From: Actinoplanes lobatus
GTDB taxonomy: Bacteria; Actinomycetota; Actinomycetes; Mycobacteriales; Micromonosporaceae
Length of the DNA: 64,000 nucleotides
Assembly (NCBI RefSeq): GCF_014205215.1
Contig: NZ_JACHNC010000001.1
Coordinates: 6,816,501 to 6,880,500, forward strand
Reading direction: 5' to 3'
This document shows, piece by piece, positions 25,102-34,255 of the stretch (position 1 is its first letter; each line of letters opens with the position of its first letter). The position numbers and the translations under genes are program-made. A model generated the notes under the pieces. It was not told where the DNA came from. It saw nothing but the letters and a program-made list of their open reading frames with translations, and did not search any database.

Positions 25102-26115
25102 TCAGGCCGACTCTCGTACGATCACCTTCGTGGGCAGGATGAACGGTTCCGGTTGTACGCCGTCGAGCAGTTCGATCAGCATGCGGGCGGCCTCGCGGCC
25201 CAGCGCCTGCACCGGCTGATGAATCGTGGTCAGTTTCGGATCGGTGTGCGACGCGATCGGCAGATCGTCGAAACCGACCACGGCGACGTCGTCGGGCACC
25301 GTGCGTCCGGCGTCGCGCAACACCCACAGCGCCCCGGCCGCCATGTTGTCGTTCGCCGCGAGCACGGCGTCGAGGTCCGGGTGCTCGCTCAGCAGCGTAC
25401 GCATCGCCGCGGCGCCGCCGGCCTCCATGAAATCTCCGGGCGCGGTGGCGTACGGCCGGAGCCCCGCCAGCACCAGCGCCTCGGTGTAGCCGCGCCGGCG
25501 CTCGCGGCCGACCGCGGTGTCGTCCGGTCCGGTGATCATGGCGATGCGGCGGCGACCGGCGCGTAGCAGGTACTCGGTGGCCGCCCGTGCCCCGCCCGCG
25601 TTGTCGGCCTCGACGTAGAACGGTGGTGTTCCGTGCATCGGCAGCCCGATGAAGACGGTGGGCAGTCCCGATCGCGCGGCGATGTCGATCAGCGGATCGT
25701 CACCGCGCAGCGCCACCAGCATCACCCCGTCGGCTCCCCGGGTCTGCAGGAAGCTCTCCAGCCGCCGTTGGCCGTGACCGGTCGTGGCCAGGCTGAGCAC
25801 CAGGTGCAGGTCGGTCTTCTCCAGCGCGGTGGACGCGCCCATCATGATCTGGCCGAAGAACGGATCCGCGAACACCCCCGGCCCGTCGCCGGAGACCGCG
25901 AGCACCACCACACCGGTCTGGCGAGTCGCCAGGGCGCGCGCGGCCCGGTTCGGCGTGAACCCGAGGTCCCGAATCGCCTGCTCCACCGCGTCGCGTTTCG
26001 CGCGGCTCACATTCGGCCCGTTGTTGATCACTCGGGACGCCACCGTGCGTGACACCCGGGCTCGCTCGGCGACCTCGTCGAGCGTCGGCGGACGCGACGG
26101 GACCGGCGACGACAT
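25102..26115 (-). CDS. LacI-family transcriptional regulator
   Basis: 337 residues. DNA-binding head T-L-D-E-V-A-E-R-A-R-V-S-R-T-V-A-S-R-V-I-N (about 11-31) with the hinge helix R-A-A-R-A-L-A near 57; ligand-binding periplasmic-type core from about 62 (V-V-V-L-A-V-S, G-A-D-G-V-M-L-V, F-D-D-L-P-I-A). It lies among three glucan/mannan hydrolases whose promoters hold AGCGCT palindromes, the kind of site LacI/CebR proteins bind, so it is the probable repressor released by an oligosaccharide. No such palindrome is visible at its own start. A short Pro-rich arm precedes the head. Confidence 0.92.
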   Translation of the reverse strand: MSSPVPSRPPTLDEVAERARVSRTVASRVINNGPNVSRAKRDAVEQAIRDLGFTPNRAARALATRQTGVVVLAVSGDGPGVFADPFFGQIMMGASTALEKTDLHLVLSLATTGHGQRRLESFLQTRGADGVMLVALRGDDPLIDIAARSGLPTVFIGLPMHGTPPFYVEADNAGGARAATEYLLRAGRRRIAMITGPDDTAVGRERRRGYTEALVLAGLRPYATAPGDFMEAGGAAAMRTLLSEHPDLDAVLAANDNMAAGALWVLRDAGRTVPDDVAVVGFDDLPIASHTDPKLTTIHQPVQALGREAARMLIELLDGVQPEPFILPTKVIVRESA

Positions 26116-26283
26116 ACACGGCCCCCTCCGCTCGAACCACCACCAGGCTAGCGGGTCCTTTCAGGCGATTCGAGGCACGGCCCGGCCTCCTTGTCGCGGC
26201 GGTCGGCACACCGGGCATCGAGCCCGGCAAAAGCCAGAGGTACGGGTGAGCCGACATGGCCGGGCCGCGTCACTCCGTGACGA

Positions 26284-27057
26284 TCAGTACCTGGTGTACC
26301 TGGCCCAGTCATAGGTGGCGGTCAGCGTGGTGCCGGGGTAGGTGAAGGGCCCCAGCCAGCTGTCGACCCCGATGCCGGGCCAGAGGTTCATCATGATGCG
26401 TTGCGGGTGTGTGGGAAGCGGTCCACGGGAGCCGTTCTCCTGGTGGACGAGCTTTCCGTCGACGAACCAGTTGATGGTGCCGCCGTTCCACCACTCGAAG
26501 GCGTAGTTGTGGTAGCCGTTCGCGGCGTCGAAGCCCAGGTTGATGATCGTCTCGTGGCCGCCGACGCCGTTGGTGAAGTAGTTGACCTGCATCTGGGTGG
26601 TGTTCTTGCCCAGGATCTCCACGTCGATCTCGTCCCAGGGCTGGCCGTCGCTGGGCCCGGTGTAGGTGAAGAACGAGGTCACGGTGCCGGGGTTCTTGAC
26701 GGCCTTCATGCGCGCTTCGAACCGCCCGTACGAGTAGAGGTCGGTGGTGCGATATTCGCCGGCGGCGTACGGCTTGCCGGAGCAGCCGCCCGGGCAGGAC
26801 TGGTTGTCCAGGTTGAGGCCCATCACGCCGCCGCTGAACCAGACGTGGTCGGCGCGCCAGCCGGCGTTGAAGACGCCGCCGTTGCTGTACCCGTCGGCCT
26901 TGTACCAGCGGCCGGTGTCGAATCCGTTGAAGTTGTCGACGAAGCTGGGGCCGATGGCGGCCGCGGCCGGCGTGGCACCGGTCGCCGTGAGGGCGGCGAC
27001 GGCGCAGAGGATCGCGGCGGCCAGCGCTTTCGGGGCGCGTGATCGAGTGATGGTCAC
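26284..27057 (-). CDS. Secreted GH16 lichenase-type beta-1,3-1,4-glucanase
   Basis: 257 residues from a GTG at 27057 with GGAGACGTCC upstream; the frame is open to 27204 but the signal peptide fits the shorter form (A-A-A-I-L-C-A-V-A-A-L, cleavage after P-A-A-A-A near 35). Single GH16 domain with W-D-E-I-D-V-E-I-L-G (catalytic Glu pair near 140 and 144), Y-G-R-F-E-A-R-M-K and W-F-V-D-G-K. The spacing E-I-D-x-E without insertion is the bacterial lichenase form. It has no binding module. Transcribed from a strong promoter at 27226-27254 with an operator downstream. Confidence 0.92.
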   Translation of the reverse strand: MTITRSRAPKALAAAILCAVAALTATGATPAAAAIGPSFVDNFNGFDTGRWYKADGYSNGGVFNAGWRADHVWFSGGVMGLNLDNQSCPGGCSGKPYAAGEYRTTDLYSYGRFEARMKAVKNPGTVTSFFTYTGPSDGQPWDEIDVEILGKNTTQMQVNYFTNGVGGHETIINLGFDAANGYHNYAFEWWNGGTINWFVDGKLVHQENGSRGPLPTHPQRIMMNLWPGIGVDSWLGPFTYPGTTLTATYDWARYTRY

Positions 27058-27179
27058 GGACGTCTCCAGTTCTACGGGTTTCGTCGTGCCGGGATGTCGC
27101 GTCGTGCACGACGAACGGGGATGGGGCGATACCGGACGGGTCACAGCCGTGTGGGCCCGATCGCTAGGTCGGAGGAAAA

Positions 27180-27254
27180 ACTGGAAGCGCTTCCAGTCAT
27201 CCAATCCAGCGATATCTATGACGATTTTGTAACCTCGTGGTAATCCTTTGTCAA
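27180..27254 (-). promoter_or_regulatory. Promoter and 18-bp palindromic operator of the lichenase gene
   Basis: On the minus strand TTGACA (27254-27249) and TACAAA (27231-27226) are spaced by exactly 17 bp. About 30 bp downstream is the perfect palindrome ACTGGAAGCGCTTCCAGT (27180-27197), the longest of the AGCGCT-core sites. It lies in the untranslated leader and would block elongation or initiation when a LacI protein is bound. Confidence 0.8.
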
Positions 27255-27347
27255 GCGCCGGATCGAGTCATCAGCGCTCCAGCTGCGACAACTGCGACCT
27301 CCTAGCTCGCTGTCGACCCTGCGTAAATGGACTCGGGAAACCTGCCC

Positions 27348-27395
27348 TTTACATCGACGAGCGTGAGTCATAACCTCCTGACAGGAAGCGCTTCC
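27348..27395 (+). promoter_or_regulatory. Promoter and operator of the GH26 gene
   Basis: TTTACA (27348-27353) and TAACCT (27371-27376) are 17 bp apart; GGAAGCGCTTCC (27384-27395) covers the expected transcription start. It is back to back with the lichenase promoter. Confidence 0.75.
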
Positions 27396-27434
27396 AGTAG
27401 GTGAGGAGCGCCTTCACCACCCCTGGGAGGCAAC

Positions 27435-28508
27435 ATGCGACGGCGAGCACTGCTCGGCACGGCGGCGGCCGCGGTGGCACTGGCAACGTCCGACGCCGCC
27501 GGGCCGGCCGCGGCGGCAGCCCGCAAGGACCGGGCCCCCATCCGTTACCTGGGCATGTTCCGGCAAGAGGACCCCACCGCGATCGCGGCGAGCGTCAAGA
27601 ACCTCTACGGCGTCACCCCGGCCGGCGTGATGTGGTTCGACAGCTGGGCGAGCGGGCGAGCCTTCCCGTCGGACGAAGCCAGGATGCTCTGGCGGCGCGG
27701 CATCATGCCGCACTACACCTGGGAACCGTGGAATACCGCGCTCGGCCCCAACGACCCCGGGCAGATCCACCTGACCGACGTCATCGACGGCACCTGGGAC
27801 AACTACATCAGGGCACGCGCCGAAGAGTTCGCCGCCGTGCGGCTGCCGATCCTGGTCCGCTGGGGGCACGAGTTCAACGGCAACTGGTATCCGTGGGGCA
27901 TAGCGAACAACAACGCCGACCCGTCGCTGTACGTGCGGGCGTACCGGCATGTCCATGACCTCGTCACGGGCGCCGGGGCACGGAACGTGCAATGGGTGTG
28001 GGCGTACAACAACGGATCCTCGCCGGACGCGCCCTACAACGACCCGGCCGGCGCGTACCCCGGCGACAGGTACGTGGACTGGGTCGGCATCGACGGATAC
28101 AACTGGGGCTTCGGTCCGTCGTGGGACCCGGCCGGCGACCACTGGACGAGCTTCGACGCGACCTTCGCCACCGCGTACGCCAAGGCCCGCGCCGTCGCCC
28201 CGAACCGTCCGGTGATGATCGGCGAGTTCGCCTCCACCGAGGACGGCGGCGACAAGGCCCGATGGCTCGAGGACATGGACGCGAAGCTGAGCTCGGGCGC
28301 GTACCCCGATCTCAAACTGCTCACCTACTTCGACGTCACCAAGGAAGAGCCCTGGTCACCGACCTCGTCGCCGGCCGCGCTCGCCGCCTTCACGTCCTGG
28401 ACGCGACGGAGGTACATGAAGGGCCGCGGCCACGAGTTGGCGCGCGTCGCCGGGGACTACGCCTGTTCCCGTGTCTCCCCAGCGACCACGAAGGTTCACC
28501 CGGTCTGA
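27435..28508 (+). CDS. Secreted GH26 glycosidase (beta-mannanase or related endoglucanase)
   Basis: 357 residues with a Tat-like start (M-R-R-R-A-L-L-G-T-A) and cleavage after A-A-A-A near 30. The TIM barrel carries the GH26 acid/base Glu146 in W-G-H-E-F-N-G and the nucleophile Glu264 in I-G-E-F-A-S-T, with W-V-W-A-Y-N-N between. It would cut internal bonds of mannan or mixed-linkage beta-glucan; the gene context favours glucan. The last about 40 residues are basic and outside the barrel. It shares a divergent promoter region with the lichenase. Confidence 0.9.
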   Translation: MRRRALLGTAAAAVALATSDAAGPAAAAARKDRAPIRYLGMFRQEDPTAIAASVKNLYGVTPAGVMWFDSWASGRAFPSDEARMLWRRGIMPHYTWEPWNTALGPNDPGQIHLTDVIDGTWDNYIRARAEEFAAVRLPILVRWGHEFNGNWYPWGIANNNADPSLYVRAYRHVHDLVTGAGARNVQWVWAYNNGSSPDAPYNDPAGAYPGDRYVDWVGIDGYNWGFGPSWDPAGDHWTSFDATFATAYAKARAVAPNRPVMIGEFASTEDGGDKARWLEDMDAKLSSGAYPDLKLLTYFDVTKEEPWSPTSSPAALAAFTSWTRRRYMKGRGHELARVAGDYACSRVSPATTKVHPV

Positions 28509-28574
28509 CGGAACTCGGGGACCCGTTGCTCCGTCGAAGCCGCGTCGAGGACCAACGGGGAAGGAACGGACGCG

Positions 28575-28994
28575 ATGAAGCGGATACTCGGAACGGTATT
28601 GGCCTGTGCGACGCTGGCGGCGTGCAGCGGACCGGATCCCTCACCGCAGCCGACCGCCCCCACCACCGCTCCAAGCGTCGCTGCCGGCCTGACGGATTGC
28701 GGGACGTTCAGCCCGCCGCAGGGCGACGGCTTGCCGGAATCCGCGGCCCGATGCCTGATCGAGGCAGTGCGGGCCGGACATCCCGCCCAGTTGAAGGTGA
28801 CCAGGCTGACGGTTGAAGGCGACCCGATCCCGGTCACCTATACCGTCGGCGCCGATGGCCGCGTGGAGATCATCACGGATTCGCGGCAGGACGGATTCGG
28901 CACGCAGGTGGTCACCCGTCGTACCTGCACCGATCCGGTCGCCGCACCGGAGCTGCAGTTCGCTCATTGTTCTGAGCCCACACCGATCGAGTAG
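28575..28994 (+). CDS. Small lipoprotein of unknown function
   Basis: 139 residues, lipobox L-A-A-C with Cys near 17, then a Pro/Thr linker. The mature domain of about 100 residues has four Cys and strands such as V-T-Y-T-V-G-A-D-G-R-V. No family is recognised. It follows the GH26 gene by 66 bp and could be co-transcribed, but no functional link is evident. Confidence 0.75.
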   Translation: MKRILGTVLACATLAACSGPDPSPQPTAPTTAPSVAAGLTDCGTFSPPQGDGLPESAARCLIEAVRAGHPAQLKVTRLTVEGDPIPVTYTVGADGRVEIITDSRQDGFGTQVVTRRTCTDPVAAPELQFAHCSEPTPIE

Positions 28995-29113
28995 GGCAGC
29001 CGGCGGCGTCATTGCCTGGCGAGATTGGCATACCGCGTCGCCGGCGACGGCATGGCGTACGGAGTCCGAACCAGTAGAGTCCGCTCCTTTGGGCCGACAC
29101 GCTGGGAGTTGTC

Positions 29114-29866
29114 ATGGCCGATGAGCGAGAGCCGGCACCGGCCGGGCAGCGGCGGCTCGAGAAAGTCGCCCTTGTCGTCGCCATACTCGCCTTCGCGGGA
29201 GCGGGTGCGGGCGACATCGCCGATTCGCTGGCGGCGCCGCTGTTCGTTCGTGTCCTATGGCTGGTCGCCGCCGGCCTGGTGCTGACGTGGTTTGCCGTCC
29301 GCCGCGTCCGGAAAGACCACTGGGGTAGGCCATTACGTTGGCCGTCCGTGGGTGCCTTGGCGCTCGTACTCGCAGGTGTGTCGCTGGTGGCCTTCGGTGC
29401 CGTGCTGCTGTTCAGCCCGGGTCCGGCTCCTGCTGGAGCGGTCCCGCCGGCGGCAGGGCCTTCGACGGCGCCCACCAGCGCATCGCCGGCTCCGGATGCG
29501 TCCAGCGTCCGTCCACTCGAAACCCGGGTCGGACAGAAGGTCTTCGTCCGGCACGGGGGAGCGGAGCACCTCGACCTACTGCCCCCGTCGGGCGACGCCG
29601 ACCTGGCACTGGACTGGAGCAAGGGCGACTCCGCCGGGACGTTGGTGGCCTCGGGCCAGGCGAGCCTCGCCACGGTCGGTACAGCCTCGGCGCAGGCATG
29701 TGAATCGGCTACGGCGGCGCAGTGGGGCAAGAGGGTGCCCGTGAACGACGGGGCGCTGGTTTGCGTGGACACCGACGAGGATCGCTACGTGGTGGTTGAG
29801 GTGCTCGATGCCGCCTCCGACGACGGCGGCAACTACGTCCGGGTGCGGATCCGGTATTTCGGCTAG
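29114..29866 (+). CDS. Membrane protein with three helices and an outer domain
   Basis: 250 residues. Hydrophobic helices at about 17-35, 42-60 and 76-98, then an Ala/Pro/Ser linker and a soluble domain (about 140-250) with strands such as K-V-F-V-R-H-G and Y-V-V-V-E-V-L and two Cys that could bridge. The outer part looks like a small all-beta sensor. Function unknown. Confidence 0.72.
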   Translation: MADEREPAPAGQRRLEKVALVVAILAFAGAGAGDIADSLAAPLFVRVLWLVAAGLVLTWFAVRRVRKDHWGRPLRWPSVGALALVLAGVSLVAFGAVLLFSPGPAPAGAVPPAAGPSTAPTSASPAPDASSVRPLETRVGQKVFVRHGGAEHLDLLPPSGDADLALDWSKGDSAGTLVASGQASLATVGTASAQACESATAAQWGKRVPVNDGALVCVDTDEDRYVVVEVLDAASDDGGNYVRVRIRYFG

Positions 29867-30047
29867 CTCTCCTCCACTTTCCACGACCAGAGGAGCTCGG
29901 GATTGCCGAGCTCAGGGTGTCGACTCCGGAATATGCGCGCCCTGCCGCCTCGCTCCGCGGCACCCCGCAAAGACCGTCCCAAGCCCATCCAACCCGTTGC
30001 GGAACAGGGATAGTCTTCACTGCGTCGGTGGTGGTGAGGGGGACGCG

Positions 30048-30755
30048 ATGACGCCTCGACCGTGTACGGACGGCACTCTGCGGCACCTGTCCGTCGACCT
30101 CGACGACGCGCCCGGCGGCGACGGCGGCCTGTCCGGGCTCACACTCTGCTCGGCACCGGAACGGCCGGTCTGGGCCCAGGATCAGTGGGCCGTCGACATC
30201 GCGTACGACCTGTACCTCCGCGACACGTGCGTCGACATCGCCACCCTGCCGCCGTGCGAGAAGTGCCTACGGGTGGAGGCGCTGCTGGCCGACCCCGACA
30301 GCGCGCCGCCCCTGCACCGCAGGCCGCCCCGGCCGGACTTCGCCTCCGGCTTCTCCGGCGACGCCATCCGCGCCATCCTGCGCACCGACATCGCCACCGG
30401 CGCCTCCCTCGGCCGCCGCGCCGCGGTCCACCTGCTGTCCTTCACCGCGATCCCCGACCAGCCGGGCTTCGGTGACCTCGTACAGGTCCTGGACCTGGTG
30501 TGGGACATGGGTGACACCGTCCGGATGGGCCAGGTCACCGACTGGGCGCGGGTGGTCGCCTTCGCCGCGACCGCCGACGTCCCCGACCGGGACCGGCGGC
30601 TGATCGCCGTGGCCGCGAGCCTCGACGGCGGCCCACCGGTCGATCTCGAACCCGCCGTCACCTACCTCGACGACCCGCCGGCCGCCCGGCGGCTCATCGA
30701 GGCGATCGCGATCGCCACGGGCCACGGCGACGGGCTGAGCTTCGCCGACAGCTGA
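30048..30755 (+). CDS. Hypothetical soluble protein
   Basis: 235 residues. The first 75 residues hold a C-E-K-C pair (in L-P-P-C-E-K-C-L) and a few other Cys, perhaps a zinc site. The rest is helical, with regularly spaced A-x-x-H-L-L and A-V-A-A-S-L segments like HEAT-type repeats. GAGGGGGA precedes the ATG. No domain is recognised. Confidence 0.65.
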   Translation: MTPRPCTDGTLRHLSVDLDDAPGGDGGLSGLTLCSAPERPVWAQDQWAVDIAYDLYLRDTCVDIATLPPCEKCLRVEALLADPDSAPPLHRRPPRPDFASGFSGDAIRAILRTDIATGASLGRRAAVHLLSFTAIPDQPGFGDLVQVLDLVWDMGDTVRMGQVTDWARVVAFAATADVPDRDRRLIAVAASLDGGPPVDLEPAVTYLDDPPAARRLIEAIAIATGHGDGLSFADS

Positions 30756-30832
30756 CCACCGGCGGCGCCTGCCGGCCGAGCAGATCATGGCCGAAGTCGT
30801 TGAGTGCTCCAGCTGTAGATCGTGATCAGCCG

Positions 30833-31213
30833 TCAGGTGTCGAAGCGGTGGCGGGCGGCCTCGATGTGCCCGAGGTAGCGGTGCGTCCAGTCGCACATTC
30901 CGTCGACGGTTGCGCGTAGGCCCTGACCCGGCTCGGTGAGGGTGTATTCGACGCGCGGCGGGATCGTCGGGTGCACGTCTCTCTCGACCAGGCCGTTGCG
31001 CTCCAGCATGCGCAGGTTCTGGGTGAGCATCTTGTGGCTGATGCCCTCGATCTCGTTGCGCAGTTCGCTGAAGCGCAGGGTGCGTTCACCGAGAGTCTCG
31101 ATGATCAGCAATGCCCACTTGTTGGCGACGTCGGAGAAGATCTCCCGCGCCAATGAGTCCGCGCGCCTGAGGTCCGTACCCTCGGATGGGCCCTTGATCT
31201 GCTTGGTCACCAT
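30833..31213 (-). CDS. HxlR-family transcriptional regulator
   Basis: 126 residues, standard length. Winged helix with the family signature K-W-A-L-L-I-I-E-T-L, R-F-S-E-L-R-N-E-I-E-G-I-S-H-K-M-L-T and L-R-M-L-E-R-N-G-L-V-E-R. It lacks the N-terminal Cys used by redox-sensing members. Divergent from a RidA gene, whose expression it probably controls. Confidence 0.92.
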   Translation of the reverse strand: MVTKQIKGPSEGTDLRRADSLAREIFSDVANKWALLIIETLGERTLRFSELRNEIEGISHKMLTQNLRMLERNGLVERDVHPTIPPRVEYTLTEPGQGLRATVDGMCDWTHRYLGHIEAARHRFDT

Positions 31214-31250
31214 CGGGTTCCCCAGTCACCGGAAAGTGCGTTCTTCCATG

Positions 31251-31278
31251 TCAGGAGCCACTCTCCTACGGTTCCTGA
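31251..31278. promoter_or_regulatory. Inverted repeat between HxlR and RidA genes
   Basis: TCAGGA (31251-31256) and TCCTGA (31273-31278) form a spaced dyad in the 130-bp divergent region, a possible HxlR site. Confidence 0.3.
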
Positions 31279-31343
31279 GTAACCACAAGAGACCGCTGGG
31301 GGACACGAGCCCACCGGCACCCAAGGAGAAGGAGGCGGGCGGC

Positions 31344-31751
31344 ATGGCCATCAACCTGGTGAACCCGAGCGGATTGCCCAAGATCGATGCGTACCGGCAG
31401 GTGTCGATCGCAACGGGGTCGAAGCTGGTCTTCATCGCGGGCCAGGTCGCCTGGGATGCCGAGGGGATCACGGTCGGCCATGGCGACCTCGCCGCGCAGG
31501 TCGAGCAGTGCTACGTCAACATCGGCACCGCTCTGTCCGAGGCCGGGGGCTCCTTCGACGACGTGGCGAAACTGACCGTCTACGTCGTCGACTGGACGCC
31601 CGACAAGATGACCCCACTGCTGGAGGGCATCTCCCGGGCGTCCGCGAAGCTGGGCATCATCCCGGTCCCGCCGGCCACGCTGCTGGGTGTCGCGGCCCTG
31701 GACGTCCCCGACCATCTGGTCGAGATCGAAGCCACCGCGATCCTCGGCTGA
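31344..31751 (+). CDS. RidA/YjgF-family protein
   Basis: 135 residues. The fold marks are present: A-G-Q-V-A-W-D, the helix Q-V-E-Q-C-Y-V-N-I-G-T-A-L, V-A-K-L-T-V-Y-V-V-D and the C-terminal V-E-I-E-A-T-A. The active-site Arg of true RidA (in an R-x-C-x-E block) is replaced by P-D-H-L-V-E-I-E, so classical enamine deaminase activity is doubtful; it belongs to one of the Rid subgroups of unknown substrate. AAGGAGAAGGAGG precedes the ATG. Confidence 0.88.
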   Translation: MAINLVNPSGLPKIDAYRQVSIATGSKLVFIAGQVAWDAEGITVGHGDLAAQVEQCYVNIGTALSEAGGSFDDVAKLTVYVVDWTPDKMTPLLEGISRASAKLGIIPVPPATLLGVAALDVPDHLVEIEATAILG

Positions 31752-31779
31752 CAGAGATGCCCTTCGCCTGATCGACAGG

Positions 31780-33045
31780 TCAGGCCTCTGCTGCGAGGGT
31801 TTCGCGGGTGAGGGTCGCCGCGGTCTGGCCCTCGCCGCCGATGCTGTCGGCGGTACGGGTGAGCCAGCCTTGCTTGTTCATCGTCAGGAAGGCGTACACC
31901 TTGATCGGGAGCAGGACGAAGGTGATCACCAGTGCGGCGAACGGCAGTAGCAGGATCTCCTGCGGGTGGCGGCGCAGGTGCGAGTAATGGCGGATACCCC
32001 GGCCGAACAATGACCAGATCAGAACGAGCACGATCGAGTGGGCGGTCAGTTCGAGTCGGACGAAGGGCAGATAGCCCAGCATGATGCCGAGCGTGATCGG
32101 CGTGAGCACGATCTGCAGCACGGTGATCTTGGTGGGCATCGGGGCACGCCAGAACCAGCCTCTCCACAGTGCCGTCAGGCCGCAGCGGAACGAACTCCGG
32201 CTCCACCGGACCTGCTGCTTGACGAAGGCGCGGAAGGACGACGAGAACATCGACATCACCTTGGCGTTCGACTGGTGCACCGTCTGGTACCCCTGCGCCA
32301 GCACCAGCCAGGTGAGCCGGCCGTCGTCACCGGTATCGCACCGGCGGCCGAGGAAGAACTCGTCCTCCAGATCGGTCAGCACTGGCATGATCGCCGAGCG
32401 GCGGTAGGCGGCGGTGCGGCCGATGAGGCAGGAGACGGCGCCGGCGCGTCCCATGCCCGGCGCGAAGTCGTAGTTGCGCTGGTTGACCAGCCAGTCCGCG
32501 ATTCGGCGCCAGATGCTGCTGGTGCGCTGGTACACATTCTGCTGGGTGCCGACGCCACCGACCCGGGGGTCGGCGAAGGGCATCTGTACGGCGTCGAGCA
32601 GGCCGGGCAGCCAGCGGGTGTCGGAGTCGACCAGCACGACCAGCTCGCCGGTGGCGGCACGGATTCCGATGCCGAGGGCGGAACGCTTGCCGTGGTGAAC
32701 GAAGGGGATGACGCGTAGCCGGGGGTCGTCGACCTCGGCGAGCCGGCGGATGACCTCGTGATCGTCGACGTCCGGAACGACGATGATCTCGGTGGGGTTC
32801 TGCTCCAGCCACGTGTCCAGGCATCCGAGCAGAATGTCCGGGTCTTCCCGGTAGGCCGGAACGACTACCGAGACCGAGCTGCGGAAGTCGTTGACGGTCG
32901 GACGGGCGAGGCGGGACAGCACCACACGGTAGATCCAGGCAAACCAGACGAAGATGCTGACCAGGACGAGCGGCATGAGCCCGAGCCAGCTCATCTCCCA
33001 GATGGTCTGGCCTGTGGTGGACCAGACGACGAGAAAGTGGGACAC
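31780..33045 (-). CDS. Membrane GT2 glycosyltransferase (hyaluronan/chitin synthase-like)
   Basis: 421 residues from a GTG with AAGGAG upstream. One N-terminal helix (about 18-40), a GT-A domain with V-V-V-P-A-Y-R, D-S-D at 140-142, G-D-D-G-R-L-T as catalytic aspartates and Q-Q-V-R-W near 278, then three C-terminal helices. These motifs mark processive beta-glycan synthases that polymerise and export a chain. The product is unknown. It is 28 bp from the convergent RidA stop. Confidence 0.87.
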   Translation of the reverse strand: MSHFLVVWSTTGQTIWEMSWLGLMPLVLVSIFVWFAWIYRVVLSRLARPTVNDFRSSVSVVVPAYREDPDILLGCLDTWLEQNPTEIIVVPDVDDHEVIRRLAEVDDPRLRVIPFVHHGKRSALGIGIRAATGELVVLVDSDTRWLPGLLDAVQMPFADPRVGGVGTQQNVYQRTSSIWRRIADWLVNQRNYDFAPGMGRAGAVSCLIGRTAAYRRSAIMPVLTDLEDEFFLGRRCDTGDDGRLTWLVLAQGYQTVHQSNAKVMSMFSSSFRAFVKQQVRWSRSSFRCGLTALWRGWFWRAPMPTKITVLQIVLTPITLGIMLGYLPFVRLELTAHSIVLVLIWSLFGRGIRHYSHLRRHPQEILLLPFAALVITFVLLPIKVYAFLTMNKQGWLTRTADSIGGEGQTAATLTRETLAAEA

Positions 33046-33294
33046 GAAACGATCTCCTTGGGGGCGACCAACCAGCCGGCGGTTCTGAGCCTCGCCCACG
33101 GTCTTTTATAAACCGCCTGAGAATATCCCTTCTGTACACCATTTTTCTGTTATCAGGTGATCTATCTACTCAGGGCTGTTGTACCCGTCAGCAGGAAGCC
33201 GGCCTTTCCGGTGCCGGCCTCGGCGGCGTTGCGGCGGTCGCCTGGTGGTACCCGGCCGCCCGAACCGGCGCCGCTGACCACCTGGGGCCTGCGA

Positions 33295-34077
33295 TTACCC
33301 GCTGCGCAGCTCGACGAGGTAGAAGATCGCCAGAGCCGTGGCCAGGGCGCCGAGCAGCAGGCGCAGCGTCCGCTCCGGCAGCAGTGGCTGGAGCCGGGCA
33401 CCGAGATAGCCGCCGACCAGGCCGCCAGTGCCGCAGAGCAGGCCGAGGAGCCAGTGCGGGGCGACGTCGCCGTCGGTGACCAGGGTGAGCAGGCCGTAGG
33501 TGGCCGCGCCCACGACCGAGGTGACGAAGGTGGAAGCCAGCGCGGCCGGTGCGATCTGGGTCATCGGGGTGCCGCGGCCCGCGAGGACCGGCCCGAGGAT
33601 CGAGCCGCCGCCGATGCCGTAGATGCCGCCGACCGTACCGGTGGCCACGCTCAGACCCAGGAGGGCGCGCCGCGACAGTGGTGGCCGGTCGGGTGTGCCG
33701 GGTCGCAGAGCGCGCGTGCAGAGCCAGAGGCCGAGCGGAAGCAGGACGGCCGCCGCCACGAGACGGAAGACCTGCGGCCCGGGAATGGCGAAGACCCGGA
33801 TGATCGCGCCGAGGACGACGCCCGGGACGGTGCCGGCGATCAGCAGCCGGGCGAGCGGCCCGGTGAGCTGGCCGTTGCGCCGGTAGCGGGCCAGAGCACC
33901 GGGCCCGGCAACGACGTTGTACAGCAGGTTGGTCGGCGTGATCGCCGGGCTCGGCACGTGCAGCACGCTGAGCTGAACCGGCAGCAGGAAGACCGCCCCG
34001 GACACCCCGACCGGCGCGGTGACGACCGAGATCAGCAGGCCCGCGACGAACCCGGTGAGACCGTCCTGCCAGGTCAT
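33295..34077 (-). CDS. TauE/SafE-family membrane transporter
   Basis: 260 residues with eight predicted helices in two repeats. Each repeat opens with a Gly-rich block (A-P-V-G-V-S-G-A-V-F-L-L and G-I-Y-G-I-G-G-G-S-I-L-G-P), typical of the sulfite/organosulfonate exporter family. Substrate is not inferable; no sulfur genes are adjacent. Confidence 0.85.
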   Translation of the reverse strand: MTWQDGLTGFVAGLLISVVTAPVGVSGAVFLLPVQLSVLHVPSPAITPTNLLYNVVAGPGALARYRRNGQLTGPLARLLIAGTVPGVVLGAIIRVFAIPGPQVFRLVAAAVLLPLGLWLCTRALRPGTPDRPPLSRRALLGLSVATGTVGGIYGIGGGSILGPVLAGRGTPMTQIAPAALASTFVTSVVGAATYGLLTLVTDGDVAPHWLLGLLCGTGGLVGGYLGARLQPLLPERTLRLLLGALATALAIFYLVELRSG

Positions 34078-34208
34078 CGACGAACGATCGGCAGGCCACG
34101 GCTCATGATCGGCACCCTAGCGGGCCGGTGTTGCGTAACGCGCGGATGGGATGGCCGGAGGTGTCGATTCAGTACGCGATAAGACATCGTCGAAGTTCGA
34201 TGTATGGT

Positions 34209-34220
34209 GGGAGCGCTCCC
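34209..34220 (+). promoter_or_regulatory. LacI-type operator upstream of the sugar dehydrogenase gene
   Basis: Perfect palindrome GGGAGCGCTCCC, 35 bp before the ATG. It shares the AGCGCT core with the glucanase operators and resembles the CebR-type box of streptomycetes. Confidence 0.65.
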
Positions 34221-34255
34221 GGTACGCGCCCGCCACTTTGCTGAAGGAGCTGACC

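Noticed and set aside
23705..25327. Minus-strand open frame of 540 aa opposite the GH16 gene
   Set aside because: It runs through the strong terminator and the LacI end; Arg/Val-rich shadow.
31344..31751. Classical RidA enamine deaminase
   Set aside because: The conserved Arg-containing active-site block is not present, so only family membership is claimed.
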